A DNA stretch of 39,435 nucleotides. Origin: Inquilinus limosus (GTDB lineage Bacteria; Pseudomonadota; Alphaproteobacteria; DSM-16000; Inquilinaceae). The notes beneath the pieces were generated by a model. That model saw only the letters and a list, made by a program, of their open reading frames with translations, was not told where the DNA came from and did no database searches. Location of the stretch: positions 1 through 39,435 of the forward strand of contig NZ_NHON01000057.1 in the NCBI RefSeq assembly GCF_002195995.1, given 5' to 3'. Positions within the stretch are counted from its first letter, which is position 1, and each line of letters starts with the position of its first letter. Both the position numbers and the translations under genes were made by a program. Positions 1 to 10,934 of this stretch are shown in pieces.

Positions 1-283
1 CCGGGGCGAACCAGACGATGGCGTTCTGGCCGAATTCCTCGGCCAGGGCGACCAGATCGGCCACCGGCAGGCCGAGCACCAGCAGCCCCTGCTCCGGCGG
101 CGCGGCAGCGCCTGGCCGCGGCGGTGCGCGGGCGCGGCGCCGATGCGGTGCCGCACACCGGCGCGGGCCAGGACGGCGCCTGGCCGCCGGAGCAGGGGCT
201 GCTGGTGCTCGGCCTGCCGGTGGCCGATCTGGTCGCCCTGGCCGAGGAATTCGGCCAGAACGCCATCGTCTGGTTCGCCCCGG
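1..283. repeat. Perfect inverted fold-back at the left edge
   Basis: Bases 1-101 are the exact reverse complement of bases 183-283, leaving an 81-base spacer at 102-182. The right arm is coding sequence of the DUF3293 gene, so the left arm is a reversed copy of the same codons and replaces the expected start of that gene. A 101-bp perfect inverted repeat made of coding sequence, lying at the very end of the window, is typical of a contig-end fold-back or a chimeric read. A real inverted duplication cannot be excluded from sequence alone. Confidence 0.9.
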
Positions 284-351
284 GCGAGCCGGCGCGGCTG
301 GTGCCGACCCGCCTGCTGCTCGAGGCGCTGGGCCCGGAGGCCGGGGCATGA
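103..351 (+). CDS. DUF3293 family protein, 3' part only
   Basis: This is the C-terminal part (about 82 residues) of a small cytoplasmic protein that I match to DUF3293 by its ending: a WPPEQ segment, a hydrophobic LLVLGLP segment, then EFGQNAIVW. The frame is open from about base 103 and ends with TGA at 349-351. Upstream of 102 the sequence turns into a reversed copy of this gene, so the true N-terminus is missing rather than initiated here; a GTG at 124 is available but would remove conserved upstream sequence. The function of the family is unknown. Coordinates mark the intact part only. Confidence 0.7.
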   Translation, partial: RQRLAAAVRGRGADAVPHTGAGQDGAWPPEQGLLVLGLPVADLVALAEEFGQNAIVWFAPGEPARLVPTRLLLEALGPEAGA

Positions 352-403
352 GGGGTTGGATCGCCTCGGAGGCTCACAACGATCTTGGCCAGGAGCAGAA
401 TGA

Positions 404-447
404 GTCCCCCCTCCCCTTGCGGGACCAGGGCATCTACACATCTGTGG
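404..447 (+). repeat. Degenerate outer repeat, left of the DUF559 gene
   Basis: This stretch begins AGTCCCCCTCCC and ends CATCTACACATCT. A diverged copy in the opposite orientation lies at about 920-975, on the other side of the DUF559 gene. The two share the C-rich start and an ATCTACA-ATCT end, with an insertion between. Together with the inner palindromes they form nested inverted flanks. Confidence 0.45.
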
Positions 448-476
448 GCGGGCCTGGACGGCGAGAATGCGAACAG

Positions 477-533
477 ATTGCCTCTCCCGCTTGCGGGAGA
501 GGTCGGAACCGCGTCAGCGGTTCCGGGTGAGGG
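477..533 (+). repeat. Two-hairpin intergenic palindrome, copy A1
   Basis: The first hairpin is CCTCTCCCGC / GCGGGAGAGG (481-502). The second is GGAACCGC / GCGGTTCC (505-524), and the element ends GGGTGAGGG. The same layout recurs at 849-903, 37774-37829 and 37853-37908, and in variant form at 17052-17183 and 29850-29977. It looks like a REP-type element. The stop codon of the neighbouring DUF559 gene lies inside it. Confidence 0.85.
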
Positions 534-855
534 CCTCTTCTATCCGCAAGAGCACACCTTCGAGACTCTGTAGGACATCGTTGTTCCAGAAGCGCAGGAC
601 CATGAAGCCTTCGGCCTCCAGGGCGGCGTTTCTCTGCGCATCGCGCGCCGGTCCATGCTGACTCCCGTCCACCTCGACGATCAGCATCGCCTCAAGGCAG
701 CACAGATCCGCGACATAGGGACCAACCGGGTGCTGGCGTCGGAATTTGGCTCCGGCGAGCCCGTGGTCGCGCAGATGGCGCCACAGCAGTCCCTCCGCTA
801 GTGTGCTGTCCCGGCGAAGCCTGCGCGCCTGCTTGGTCCGAGCCCCTTCCCTCAC
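514..855 (-). CDS. DUF559 (Vsr-like) endonuclease-domain protein
   Basis: A 113-residue protein of the DUF559 family, which is related to very-short-patch-repair endonucleases of the PD-(D/E)XK fold. Family marks are the LWRHLRDHGLAGAKFRRQHPVG segment (read as LWxxLR, then KFRRQ), YVADLCC, then the acidic core IVEVDGSQH with a Glu and an Asp, and FWNNDVL near the end. I chose the GTG at 855-853: the family usually begins a few residues before the RTKQARRLRRD segment, and everything further upstream is translated repeat. Both the start codon and the last codons with the stop fall inside copies of the palindromic repeat, in opposite orientations. Substrate and role are unknown. An upstream start near 1044 is possible but would add only repeat-derived residues. 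Confidence 0.75.
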   Translation of the reverse strand: MREGARTKQARRLRRDSTLAEGLLWRHLRDHGLAGAKFRRQHPVGPYVADLCCLEAMLIVEVDGSQHGPARDAQRNAALEAEGFMVLRFWNNDVLQSLEGVLLRIEEALTRNR

Positions 856-903
856 CCGGACATCCTGCGGATGTCCGACCTCTCCCGCAAGCGGGAGAGG
901 CAA
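849..903 (-). repeat. Two-hairpin intergenic palindrome, copy A2 (inverted)
   Basis: This is the reverse-orientation counterpart of the copy at 477-533. Its first hairpin is identical, but the second is GGACATCC / GGATGTCC, so both sides of the stem differ from A1 in a compensating way. It supplies the likely GTG start of the DUF559 gene. Confidence 0.85.
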
Positions 904-913
904 AGGAAACTGC

Positions 914-1023
914 ACCCTGAAGATCTGTAGATATCCTAGCCTTGCGGGAGGGGGTAGAGGGAGGGGGACTGGAGAAGAGCGGGGTTTGGGATCCTGAAAA
1001 GCTCTCGCAAGCGGGAGAGGCAA
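914..1023. repeat. Degenerate repeat remnants between the DUF559 gene and ade
   Basis: This gap carries a diverged inverted copy of the outer repeat (about 920-975) and a partial palindrome GCTCTCGCAAGCGGGAGAGG (1001-1020). The partial copy with its flank TTTGGGATCCTGAAAA resembles, in reverse, the truncated palindrome at 3044-3080. No gene is visible here. Confidence 0.5.
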
Positions 1024-1093
1024 CACTTTGGGGGCTCGGCGCACCGCATGGCCCCCACCGTCATCTCAGGCCTCTCGGAGGGCGTTGCCCCTC

Positions 1094-2911
1094 TCAGGCA
1101 GCCGCAGCCGCCGCCGGCTCGAACAGCGGCACGATCTCCATCTCCGGCACCAGCACCAGCCCCTTGTCGGTGATGCGGATCTCCGGGATCACCGACAGCG
1201 GGATCAGGTTGAAGCCCATATAGGGGATGCTGCAGCCCGCCTTCTCCCATTCGGCCTTCAGCGCCTTCACCTCCTCCGCCACCTCGGTCACGCGCTTGTC
1301 GGAGAGGAGGCCGGCGATCGGCAGCGGCACCATCGCCGTCACCCGGCCGTCGCGCACGACGCAGACGCCGCCCTGCGCCGCCGCGACCGCCTGCAGCGCC
1401 ACCTGCATGTCGGCCTCGTTGGTGCCGGCGATGATGATGTTGTGGCTGTCATGCCCGACCGAGGAGGCGACGGCGCCCGCCTTCAGGGTGAAGCCGGACA
1501 GCAGGCCGTGCGCCACATTGCCGGCCGATTTGCCGTGCCGCTCCACCACCGTGACGAAGCACAGGCCGTGCCGGTCGAAATGCGCCTGCCAGTCCTGCGC
1601 CGGCTCCAGCTCCACCGTGACATGGCCGAGCAGGATGCCCGGCAGGACGGTGCGGATCGCATGGGCGGTGACGGGCCCGGCCGGCAGGTCGGGCGTCAGC
1701 CTGACCGCCGCCGGCAGCCGCACGGTGTGGTACGCCGCCTCGGGATAGCGCCAGCGGGCGGACAGCGCTTGGTCCAGCACCGGGGTGATCCGGCGGTCCT
1801 CGACCACCAGCTCGCCGCCATACCAGGTGCTGACCGGCTTGTGGCCGTCATCCAGCAGCACCAGGTCGGCCCGGCGGCCGCCGCCGAAGCCGCCGATCTC
1901 GCCATCCTGGCCGAAGCGGGTGGCGCCGTGCAGCGACCCCATCGACCAGGCCTGCTCCGGCGACATCCCGGCGCGCATCGCCTCGCGCACCACCCAGTCC
2001 AGGCCGAAATGCAGCAGGTCCTCGGCGTCGCGGTCGTCGGTGCAGACGGCGATGCGCTTGTGCGAGGCGCCCAGCTCCGTGATCGTCCTGATCGCCTCGG
2101 GCAGGCTGTGCCAGGGCGTGGTCGGCGGGCCGCCGCGCAGGAACAGCCAGATGCCGGCCTCCAGCAGGTCGTCGGCGATGTCGCGGTCGATCGCCTCATG
2201 CGTGTCGGTGACGCCGGCGGCGGCATAGGCGGCCACGAACTCCCGGCCATAGACATGGCCGGAGACCGGGCGGCCGCGCTCCAGCGCCGCGGCCAGGATG
2301 GCGTGGCTGCGCTCGTCGCCCATCGTCACCGGGACGAAGTCCATCTTCTCGCCCAGCGCCACCGCCTCGGGCCAGCGGTCGAACAGGCCGGCGATCTTCT
2401 CGGCGGTCAGGTCGCCGCCGGCGGTCTCGAGTTGCGGCGAGGTCGCCGGCACGGTGCTGGGCACGGTCAGGAAGATCGACAGCGGCGCGGCCCGGGCATC
2501 CTCCAGCATCGCCTCGACCCCGGCCACGTCCATGACGTTGCCGATCTCATGGCTGTCGCAGAAGATCGTGGTGGTGCCGTTCAGCAGCGCCGCCTCGGCA
2601 TAGGCGCAGGCGGTGACCATGCTGGATTCGATGTGGATATGCGGGTCGACCAGGCCGGGCGCGAGGATGGCGCCCTTCCCGTCATGGATGCGGGCCGATC
2701 CGTCGCGGCAGGATCCCGCCGGCTTCACCGCGGCGATGCGCCCGCCGGCCACCCAGACCTCGCGGCCCGGCAGGATGCGCTCGGAATAGGTCGACAGCAC
2801 CCGGACGTCGCGGATCACCAGGTCGGGCGCGGCGCGGCCGGAGGCGACATCCGCCAGCCGCCGGGTCATGCGGGACAGGGGGAGAACGGAGAAGCGTGTG
2901 AGACTGGACAT
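1094..2911 (-). CDS. ade: Adenine deaminase
   Basis: A 605-residue cytoplasmic metal-dependent hydrolase of the amidohydrolase superfamily, AdeC type, which deaminates adenine to hypoxanthine in purine salvage (EC 3.5.4.2). The metal-binding [13 protein letters not shown] motif is followed by [15 protein letters not shown], the usual AdeC block. A later [14 protein letters not shown] stretch and a C-terminal [15 protein letters not shown] motif are also characteristic. The length is normal for the family. The first ATG (2911) gives a short leader; a second Met about 15 residues on ([11 protein letters not shown]) is an alternative start. It is transcribed in the same direction as the atp genes but is separated from them by a terminator and a repeat, so it is probably a separate unit. 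Confidence 0.95.
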   Translation of the reverse strand: MSSLTRFSVLPLSRMTRRLADVASGRAAPDLVIRDVRVLSTYSERILPGREVWVAGGRIAAVKPAGSCRDGSARIHDGKGAILAPGLVDPHIHIESSMVTACAYAEAALLNGTTTIFCDSHEIGNVMDVAGVEAMLEDARAAPLSIFLTVPSTVPATSPQLETAGGDLTAEKIAGLFDRWPEAVALGEKMDFVPVTMGDERSHAILAAALERGRPVSGHVYGREFVAAYAAAGVTDTHEAIDRDIADDLLEAGIWLFLRGGPPTTPWHSLPEAIRTITELGASHKRIAVCTDDRDAEDLLHFGLDWVVREAMRAGMSPEQAWSMGSLHGATRFGQDGEIGGFGGGRRADLVLLDDGHKPVSTWYGGELVVEDRRITPVLDQALSARWRYPEAAYHTVRLPAAVRLTPDLPAGPVTAHAIRTVLPGILLGHVTVELEPAQDWQAHFDRHGLCFVTVVERHGKSAGNVAHGLLSGFTLKAGAVASSVGHDSHNIIIAGTNEADMQVALQAVAAAQGGVCVVRDGRVTAMVPLPIAGLLSDKRVTEVAEEVKALKAEWEKAGCSIPYMGFNLIPLSVIPEIRITDKGLVLVPEMEIVPLFEPAAAAAA

Positions 2912-3043
2912 CAGCCTGCTCTCTTGCCGCGGGAATCGGGTGCGGGCAGCTTATACCAGCGGCCTTTGGGATCGACTCTCGATCCCCTTCGTCATGGCCG
3001 ACCGGATTCACAGATCTCATCCGCACACGCATTGGGCCTTGTT

Positions 3044-3066
3044 GATTGCCTCTCCCGCGTGCGGAT
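3044..3066 (+). repeat. Truncated palindrome, copy A3
   Basis: The sequence TTGCCTCTCCCGC begins a family A palindrome that breaks off after GTGCGG, so the second hairpin is missing. It lies in the 367-base gap between ade and atpC and is followed by a family C palindrome and the atp terminator. No coding sequence is visible in this gap. Confidence 0.5.
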
Positions 3067-3085
3067 ATTTTCAGAATACCCAATA

Positions 3086-3175
3086 CCGTCATTGCGAGCG
3101 CAGCGAAGCAATCCAGGGGCCGGTGCGCACCGGCCCCTGGATTGCTTCGTCGGCTTCGCCTCCTCGCAATGACGG
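3086..3175. repeat. Long palindrome of the GTCATTGCGAG family, copy C1
   Basis: The outer arms are CCGTCATTGCGAG and CTCGCAATGACGG. Inside them CGAAGCAATCCAG pairs with CTGGATTGCTTCG, and a GC-rich centre (GGGGCCGGTGCGCACCGGCCCC in two halves) completes the stem. The whole unit folds into one long interrupted hairpin. Other copies are at 21143-21231 and 38457-38540. Repeats of this type are widespread in alphaproteobacterial intergenic DNA; their function is not established. Confidence 0.85.
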
Positions 3176-3227
3176 CAAGGGGTTCGAGCCGCGGGCGGTG
3201 CGGAGGCCGTTGCCGCTCCCGGCCATG

Positions 3228-3253
3228 AAAAAGGGCCCCGCGAGGGGCCCTTT
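3228..3253 (-). terminator. Intrinsic terminator of the atp operon
   Basis: On the minus strand a 10-bp stem AAAGGGCCCC / GGGGCCCTTT with a four-base loop is followed by a run of five T. It lies 25 bases after the atpC stop codon, so it should end atpHAGDC transcription and shield ade from read-through. Confidence 0.9.
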
Positions 3254-3278
3254 CCAACTCAACGATCCGGCAGGCCGG

Positions 3279-3707
3279 TCAGGCGTGGCCGGCCGGCGCG
3301 CCGCGGGTGACGGCGGTCAGCTTGGCCTGGGCCAGCTTCAGCGCGCGCTCGGCCACCGCCTTGTCGCCGGGGGTCTTGGCGTCGGCCACGTCCTCCTCGG
3401 CGTCGCGCAGCTCCTGCTCGACCTTGGCGCGGTCCAGCGTGGCCACCGGCACCACCTCCTCGGCCAGCACCGTGCAGCGCTCCGGCGTCACCTCGGCGAA
3501 GCCGCCGGTGACGAACAGGCGGCTGGAGACGGCGCTGCGCTGCTCATAGACGTCGATCACGCCCGGCTGGACGGTCGACAGCATCGACATGTGCCCCTTC
3601 AGCACGCCGAAATAGCCGTCGCCACCGGGGACGACCACCATCTCGACCTGCTGCGCCACGAGCAGCTTCTCGGGCGAGACCAGTTCGAAGGCGAATTTCT
3701 CGGCCAT
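3279..3707 (-). CDS. atpC: F1F0 ATP synthase epsilon subunit
   Basis: A 142-residue protein, the central-stalk subunit of F1 that contacts the c-ring and can inhibit ATP hydrolysis. The N-terminal beta-sandwich (about residues 1-85) shows the typical FELVSPEKLL start and GYFGVLKGHMSML. The C-terminal part (from about 92) is a charged helical region rich in Ala, Glu and Lys. It is the last gene of the F1 operon, 34 bases after atpD, and is followed by a strong terminator. Confidence 0.96.
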   Translation of the reverse strand: MAEKFAFELVSPEKLLVAQQVEMVVVPGGDGYFGVLKGHMSMLSTVQPGVIDVYEQRSAVSSRLFVTGGFAEVTPERCTVLAEEVVPVATLDRAKVEQELRDAEEDVADAKTPGDKAVAERALKLAQAKLTAVTRGAPAGHA

Positions 3708-3741
3708 GGATGTCCCCGGCTACGATGCTGCAGGAGTCGGA

Positions 3742-5229
<1,488 letters not shown>

Positions 5230-6108
5230 TTAGACGGCTTCGGCGCCCGAGATGATCTCGATCAGCTCCTTGGTGATGTAGGCCTGGCGGGTCCGGTTGT
5301 AGACCAGCGTCAGCCGCTTGATCATGTCGCCCGCGTTGCGCGTCGCATTGTCCATCGCGGTCATGCGCGCGCCCTGCTCGGAGGCCGCGGATTCGAGCAG
5401 CGCCTTGTAGATCTGGATCGCCAGGTTGCGCGGCAGCAGCTCCGCCAGGATCTGCTCCTCGCTCGGCTCGAACTCGTAGACGATGTTCGAGGCGGTGTCC
5501 TCGGCCACGGCCGGCAGCGCCACCGGCACCAGCTGCTGCACCGTGATGATCTGGGAGATGGCCGACTTGAACTTGTTGTAGACGACCGAGCAGACGTCGA
5601 AGTCACCGGCGTCGAACATCGCCAGGATCCGGTCGGCGATGCCGTTGGCATCGGCGAAGCCCAGCTTCGGCCGGCCGATGTCGACGACGCTCTCGACGAT
5701 CAGGTTGGCGAAGTCGCGGCGCAGGTTGTCGCGGCCCTTGCGGCCGACGGTGAACAGCTTCACCGTCTTGCCGCGGCCCTGCAGCTCGCGGATCTGCTTG
5801 CGCGTCTCACGCAGCACCGTGGCGTTGAACGCGCCGGCCAGGCCGCGGTCCGAGGTGATGACCAGCAGCAGGTGCACGTCGGTCTTGCCGGTGCCGGCGA
5901 TCAGCTTCGGGCCCTGGCCGGCCGTCTTGGCGACGGCGGCCAGGCCGGTCAGCATCCGCTCCATCCGGTCGGCATAGGGCCGGCCGGCCTCGGCCTGCTC
6001 CTGGGCGCGGCGCAGCTTCGACGCCGCGACCATCTTCATGGCCGCGGTGATCTTCTGCGTCGACTTGACGCTGGCGATCCGGTTCTTGAGGTCCTTCAAC
6101 GACGGCAT
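5230..6108 (-). CDS. atpG: F1F0 ATP synthase gamma subunit
   Basis: A 292-residue rotor subunit. The N-terminal helix [20 protein letters not shown] and the C-terminal segment with [10 protein letters not shown] and [14 protein letters not shown] form the coiled-coil axle inside the alpha3-beta3 ring. A central [12 protein letters not shown] segment belongs to the Rossmann-like domain. The length is as expected. It sits between atpA (41 bases upstream) and atpD. Confidence 0.97.
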   Translation of the reverse strand: MPSLKDLKNRIASVKSTQKITAAMKMVAASKLRRAQEQAEAGRPYADRMERMLTGLAAVAKTAGQGPKLIAGTGKTDVHLLLVITSDRGLAGAFNATVLRETRKQIRELQGRGKTVKLFTVGRKGRDNLRRDFANLIVESVVDIGRPKLGFADANGIADRILAMFDAGDFDVCSVVYNKFKSAISQIITVQQLVPVALPAVAEDTASNIVYEFEPSEEQILAELLPRNLAIQIYKALLESAASEQGARMTAMDNATRNAGDMIKRLTLVYNRTRQAYITKELIEIISGAEAV

Positions 6109-6149
6109 GGCGCCCCGCCTTCAATCGATGTGGTGGGAACGACCGCCGA

Positions 6150-7678
<1,529 letters not shown>

Positions 7679-7679
<1 letters not shown>

Positions 7680-8239
7680 CAGACGGTCCCCTTCATCGCG
7701 AGCTGCAGCTTGGCCAGTTTCGTGCGCAGGGAGCTGTCGACCATGCGCGAGCCGACTTTGACGATCATCCCGCCGAGCAAAGCGGGATCGATTTTGACAT
7801 TGACCTGGATCTTCGCGCCCATGGCCTTCTTGAGCTGGTCGACCAGCGCCTCGGTCTGCCGGTCGGTCAGCGCCGTGGCGGCGGTGACGTCGGCGGTGAC
7901 CTCGCCGCGGCGGCGGGCCAGCTCGGCCAGGAAGGCGTCGATCATGGCGTCCAGGGCGAACAGGCGGCGGTTGCGCGCCACCAGGCCGATGAAGCGGCGG
8001 ACCAGGTCGGACACGCCGGCCTTCTCCAGCACCGCGGCCATCGCCTTGCCCTGCACGTCGCGCGACAGCAGCGGGCTGCGGACCAGGCGGCGGAGATCCT
8101 CGCTCTCGGCCAGGGCGGTCTTCAGGCCGCGGAGGTCATCCGCGGTCTGGTCGAGCGTCTTGCCCTCATCGGCGAGTGCGTAGAGCGCCGTCGCGTAGCT
8201 GGATGCGAGGCCGGAAAGTCCTGACCCTGTAGCTGCCAC
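7679..8239 (-). CDS. atpH: F1F0 ATP synthase delta subunit
   Basis: A 186-residue peripheral-stalk subunit (OSCP type) that ties F1 to the b subunits. The start shows the family pattern [13 protein letters not shown], and the end carries the conserved block [20 protein letters not shown] (20 residues). The start codon is GTG at 8239 with GAGGG seven bases upstream; this ribosome site lies between two CGATCG copies in a structured leader. It is the first gene of atpHAGDC. The F0 genes are absent, as is normal in alphaproteobacteria, where they form a separate cluster. Confidence 0.95.
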
Positions 8240-8290
8240 CGATCGTCCCTCGATCGTTTGTTCGATCGTGGCAGGAGGCCACGACCGCCG
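8240..8290 (-). promoter_or_regulatory. Structured leader of the atp operon
   Basis: Read on the minus strand, a 7-bp hairpin UCGUGGC / GCCACGA presents a CUCCU loop, which is complementary to a Shine-Dalgarno sequence. It is followed by three copies of the self-complementary CGATCG (8268-8263, 8256-8251, 8245-8240). Copies one and two can pair around AACAAA. Copies two and three can pair around AGGGA, which holds the ribosome site of atpH. The two pairings exclude each other. The repeats and arms are seen directly; a regulatory role is inference. Confidence 0.45.
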
Positions 8291-8468
8291 AATGTTCGGG
8301 GGGCTCTATCGCACGACAGAAGGCTGTCCGAGGCCCACCCCTTACGCTCGGCGCGCCGTCATCTAACATAGCGGTAGGGGGTGTGCAACCGGCATTCCGG
8401 GCGGGTTTTTCATGCCGCAGGGCCGGATGTAGAGTGGCGCGAGCGATTCGCATCCTCCGGAGGCCGCA

Positions 8469-9461
8469 ATGCCGCACGACCATCCGCACGAGGCCGGCTC
8501 CGGCCGTGATCACGCGGCGCATGACCATGGGCCGGGCCCCGGTCATCAGCAGGACCACCACCACGGGCACCATCACGGCCTGCCCGAGGGGGCGGATGGC
8601 GAGCGGCGGCTGCTGGCCGCGCTGGCGATCACCGCCGGCTTCATGGTGCTGGAGGCGGCGGGCGGCTGGATCGCCAACTCCCTGGCGCTCCTGGCCGATG
8701 CCGGGCACATGCTGACCGACGCCGCGGCGCTGGCCCTGGCCTGGCTGGCGGCGCGGATGGCGCGGCGGCCGCGCGACGCCCGGCGCTCCTACGGCTATGG
8801 CCGGGTGCAGGTGCTGGCCGCCTTCGCCAACGGCATCGTGCTGCTGGCCGTCGTGGTCGCCATCGTGGTCGAGGCCGCGGGCCGGCTGGCCGCGCCGGCG
8901 CCGGTCGAGGGCGGGCTGATGATCGGCATCGCCGCCGCCGGCCTGGTCGCCAACCTGGTGGCCTTCCGGGTGCTGCGGGGCGGCGACCGCGGCAACCTGA
9001 ACCTGCGCGGCGCGGCCCTGCATGTGATGGGCGACCTCCTGGGCTCGATCGGCGCGCTGGCCGCCGGTGCCGTCATCCTGCTGACCGGCTGGACGCCGGT
9101 CGACCCGATCCTGTCGGTCGTGGTGTCGCTGCTGGTGCTGCGCAGCGCCTGGTCGATCCTGCGCGAATCCGGCCATGTCCTGGTCGAGGGCTCGCCCGGC
9201 GGGATCGACGAGGCGGCGCTGAGCGCGGCGATCCTCGACGAGGTGCACGAGGTGATCGACGTCCACCACGTCCACGCCTGGACCCTAACCCCCGACCGCC
9301 CGATCGTCACCCTGCACGCCCGGCTGCGCGAGGGCGCCGATTCCGACCAGGCGATCGGTGCGGTGACCCGGCTGCTGCGCGACCGCTTCGGCGTCGGCCA
9401 CGCCACGGTGCAGGCGGAATTCGAGGTCTGCGCTGACGTTGCGACTACGCCGCGACACTAA
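8469..9461 (+). CDS. CDF-family cation efflux transporter (zinc type)
   Basis: A 330-residue inner-membrane antiporter of the cation diffusion facilitator family, expected to export Zn2+ or a similar divalent cation in exchange for protons. Residues 1-36 hold 13 histidines, a likely metal-binding tail. About six membrane helices follow (residues 47-210), and a cytoplasmic domain lies after about 215. The transport-site pairs are visible: H80 and D84 in DAGHMLTD, and H185 and D189 in HVMGD. The His-Asp/His-Asp set suits zinc. The C-terminal domain has the VHHVHAWTL block. CGGAGG lies shortly before the ATG. It is transcribed divergently from atpH. The close relatives are CzcD and ZitB, but the exact metal is inferred. 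Confidence 0.93.
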   Translation: MPHDHPHEAGSGRDHAAHDHGPGPGHQQDHHHGHHHGLPEGADGERRLLAALAITAGFMVLEAAGGWIANSLALLADAGHMLTDAAALALAWLAARMARRPRDARRSYGYGRVQVLAAFANGIVLLAVVVAIVVEAAGRLAAPAPVEGGLMIGIAAAGLVANLVAFRVLRGGDRGNLNLRGAALHVMGDLLGSIGALAAGAVILLTGWTPVDPILSVVVSLLVLRSAWSILRESGHVLVEGSPGGIDEAALSAAILDEVHEVIDVHHVHAWTLTPDRPIVTLHARLREGADSDQAIGAVTRLLRDRFGVGHATVQAEFEVCADVATTPRH

Positions 9462-9598
9462 GCGCAACGTATCGGAACGGAAAAGCGTAATCCCCAGTTC
9501 ACCTTTTTGCGCGGAAGCGGTAATTATTCAACATAATGCCGAGCATTTGATGTCGCCCATGGCCCCTTGTCTGGGGCAGCGGGCCCGGAAAGGTGACG

Positions 9599-9946
9599 AT
9601 GGGTCATAATGGAGCTCTTGCCCGCGACGCGGACCCGCTGTCGATCTGCCGCAATGTGACGGTTGCCGGCCGACGCACCAGCGTCCGCATGGAAGTCGTG
9701 TTCTGGGACGGGCTGATGGAGATCTGCGCGCGTGAGCAGATCGGCTTGAACGAGATCTGCACCCGCATCGACGCCGCCCGCAAGGGCAGCGGCCTGACCG
9801 GGGCCCTGCGGGTGTTCGTGCTATGCTATTTCCGTGAGCTGACGCGCCGGCCTGCGCCGGTGCAACCCCCGGTCCATGCCTCGGTCCAGACCCCGCCGGC
9901 CCTGCTGGCCGCGGCGCTGGAAGGCGTCATCGGGGCCCGCGCCTAG
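9599..9946 (+). CDS. Ribbon-helix-helix (RHH_4) domain protein
   Basis: A 115-residue protein with a central RHH_4-like domain at about residues 17-82: a beta strand with RTSVRMEVVFWDGL, then ICAREQIGLNEICTRID, then a helix ending GALRVFVLCYFREL. Such proteins are presumed DNA binders. The tail is Pro/Ala-rich. I chose the ATG at 9599, preceded by GGAAAGG at good spacing, over the in-frame GTG at 9593. It stands alone between the CDF gene and the convergent HAD gene. Its target is unknown. Confidence 0.75.
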   Translation: MGHNGALARDADPLSICRNVTVAGRRTSVRMEVVFWDGLMEICAREQIGLNEICTRIDAARKGSGLTGALRVFVLCYFRELTRRPAPVQPPVHASVQTPPALLAAALEGVIGARA

Positions 9947-9972
9947 GGAACGTTCCGGCCGGGCGGCGGGTG

Positions 9973-10866
9973 CTACGCCAGGCCGTCCCAGTTCAGCCGT
10001 TCCACGGCCGCCACCGGCCGCAGCCCGTGCCGTTCGGCCGCGGCGGCCAGCTTGTGCGCGTCCGGCCGGCCGGACGCCGCGTCGCGCAGCTCGGCGCCAT
10101 GGATGCCGCCGATCACGAACAGCCCGTCGATGCCCGCCGCGGCCGCGCCGGCCATGTCGGTGTGGAAGCTGTCGCCGATCGCCAGCACCCGCGCCGGGTC
10201 GGGCCGGCCCAGCAGCTCGAAGCAGCGGCGATAGACCGGCGGGTGCGGCTTGCCGTGATAGAACACCTCGCCGCCCAACGTCTCGTAATGCTGGGCCAGG
10301 GCGCCGGCGCAGATCTGCATCTTGCCGCCGACGATGACCACGATATCCGGGTTGGCGCAGATCATCGGCAGCCTGCGGGCGGCCGCGGCCTCCAGCAGCG
10401 GGGCATGGTCCTCGACCCGCTCGTCCGGATCGTCGATGCCGGTGTTCAGCACGAACTCGGCATCGTCCAGGCCGTCGACCCGGACGACGTCGTCGACGGC
10501 CTCGTAGACATCGGCGTCGCGCTCGGGGCCGAGATGCAGGAAGCGCTCGCCCAGCGCCTGGTGGAAATCGTCGTCGCGCGTGGCCAGCGCCAGATGCGCG
10601 GCCTCGCCCGAGGACAGGATGGCGTCCCAGCAATCCTCCGGCACGCCGATCTGGGCCAGGCGCTGCACCACCGACCCGACCCGCCGCGGCGCGTTCGACA
10701 GCAGGCACACCTGCTTGCCCTCGGCACGCAGCCGCTGCAGGCAGTCAATCACGCCGGGATAGGGCGTGACCCCGTCATGCACCACGCCCCACAGATCGAC
10801 GATGAAGGCATCGTAGCGGTCGCGGATCGCGGCGATGCCGTCGAGGATCGGAATGCTGTCGGTCAT
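9973..10866 (-). CDS. HAD-superfamily class IIA hydrolase (TIGR01459 type)
   Basis: A 297-residue cytoplasmic phosphatase-like protein. Motif I is FIVDLWGVVHDG with the nucleophile Asp24; the usual second Asp two residues on is replaced by Trp26, as is typical of this subfamily. Motif II is LLSNAP, the motif III lysine is in HGKPHP (about 215), and motif IV is IGDSFHTDMAGA. The substrate is not known; relatives include NagD-like nucleotide or sugar phosphatases. It lies 68 bases downstream of prfB on the same strand, with a GC-rich hairpin between them. Confidence 0.88.
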   Translation of the reverse strand: MTDSIPILDGIAAIRDRYDAFIVDLWGVVHDGVTPYPGVIDCLQRLRAEGKQVCLLSNAPRRVGSVVQRLAQIGVPEDCWDAILSSGEAAHLALATRDDDFHQALGERFLHLGPERDADVYEAVDDVVRVDGLDDAEFVLNTGIDDPDERVEDHAPLLEAAAARRLPMICANPDIVVIVGGKMQICAGALAQHYETLGGEVFYHGKPHPPVYRRCFELLGRPDPARVLAIGDSFHTDMAGAAAAGIDGLFVIGGIHGAELRDAASGRPDAHKLAAAAERHGLRPVAAVERLNWDGLA

Positions 10867-10898
10867 CGATACTGGCCTGTTCGTCCATTCCGGTCTGG

Positions 10899-10929
10899 CC
10901 CGGGGCGGCGCGGTCGGCGCTGCCCCGGG
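10899..10929 (-). terminator. GC-rich hairpin after prfB
   Basis: The arms CCCGGGGC and GCCCCGGG enclose a 15-base loop six bases after the prfB stop. No T-run follows on the minus strand, so this is a weak or factor-dependent terminator at best. Confidence 0.35.
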
Positions 10930-10934
10930 AAGGC

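Noticed and set aside
477-1023. CRISPR-like repeats
   Set aside because: The repeats are few, unequally spaced, in both orientations and are self-complementary intergenic palindromes; there are no regular spacers or cas genes.
9507-9537. Promoter TTGCGC / CATAAT upstream of the RHH gene
   Set aside because: The spacer would be 19 bases and the -35 is poor; not strong enough to list.
9947-9956. GGAACGTTCC perfect palindrome right after the RHH gene stop
   Set aside because: Ten bases are too short to call a site, and it has no second copy or promoter context.
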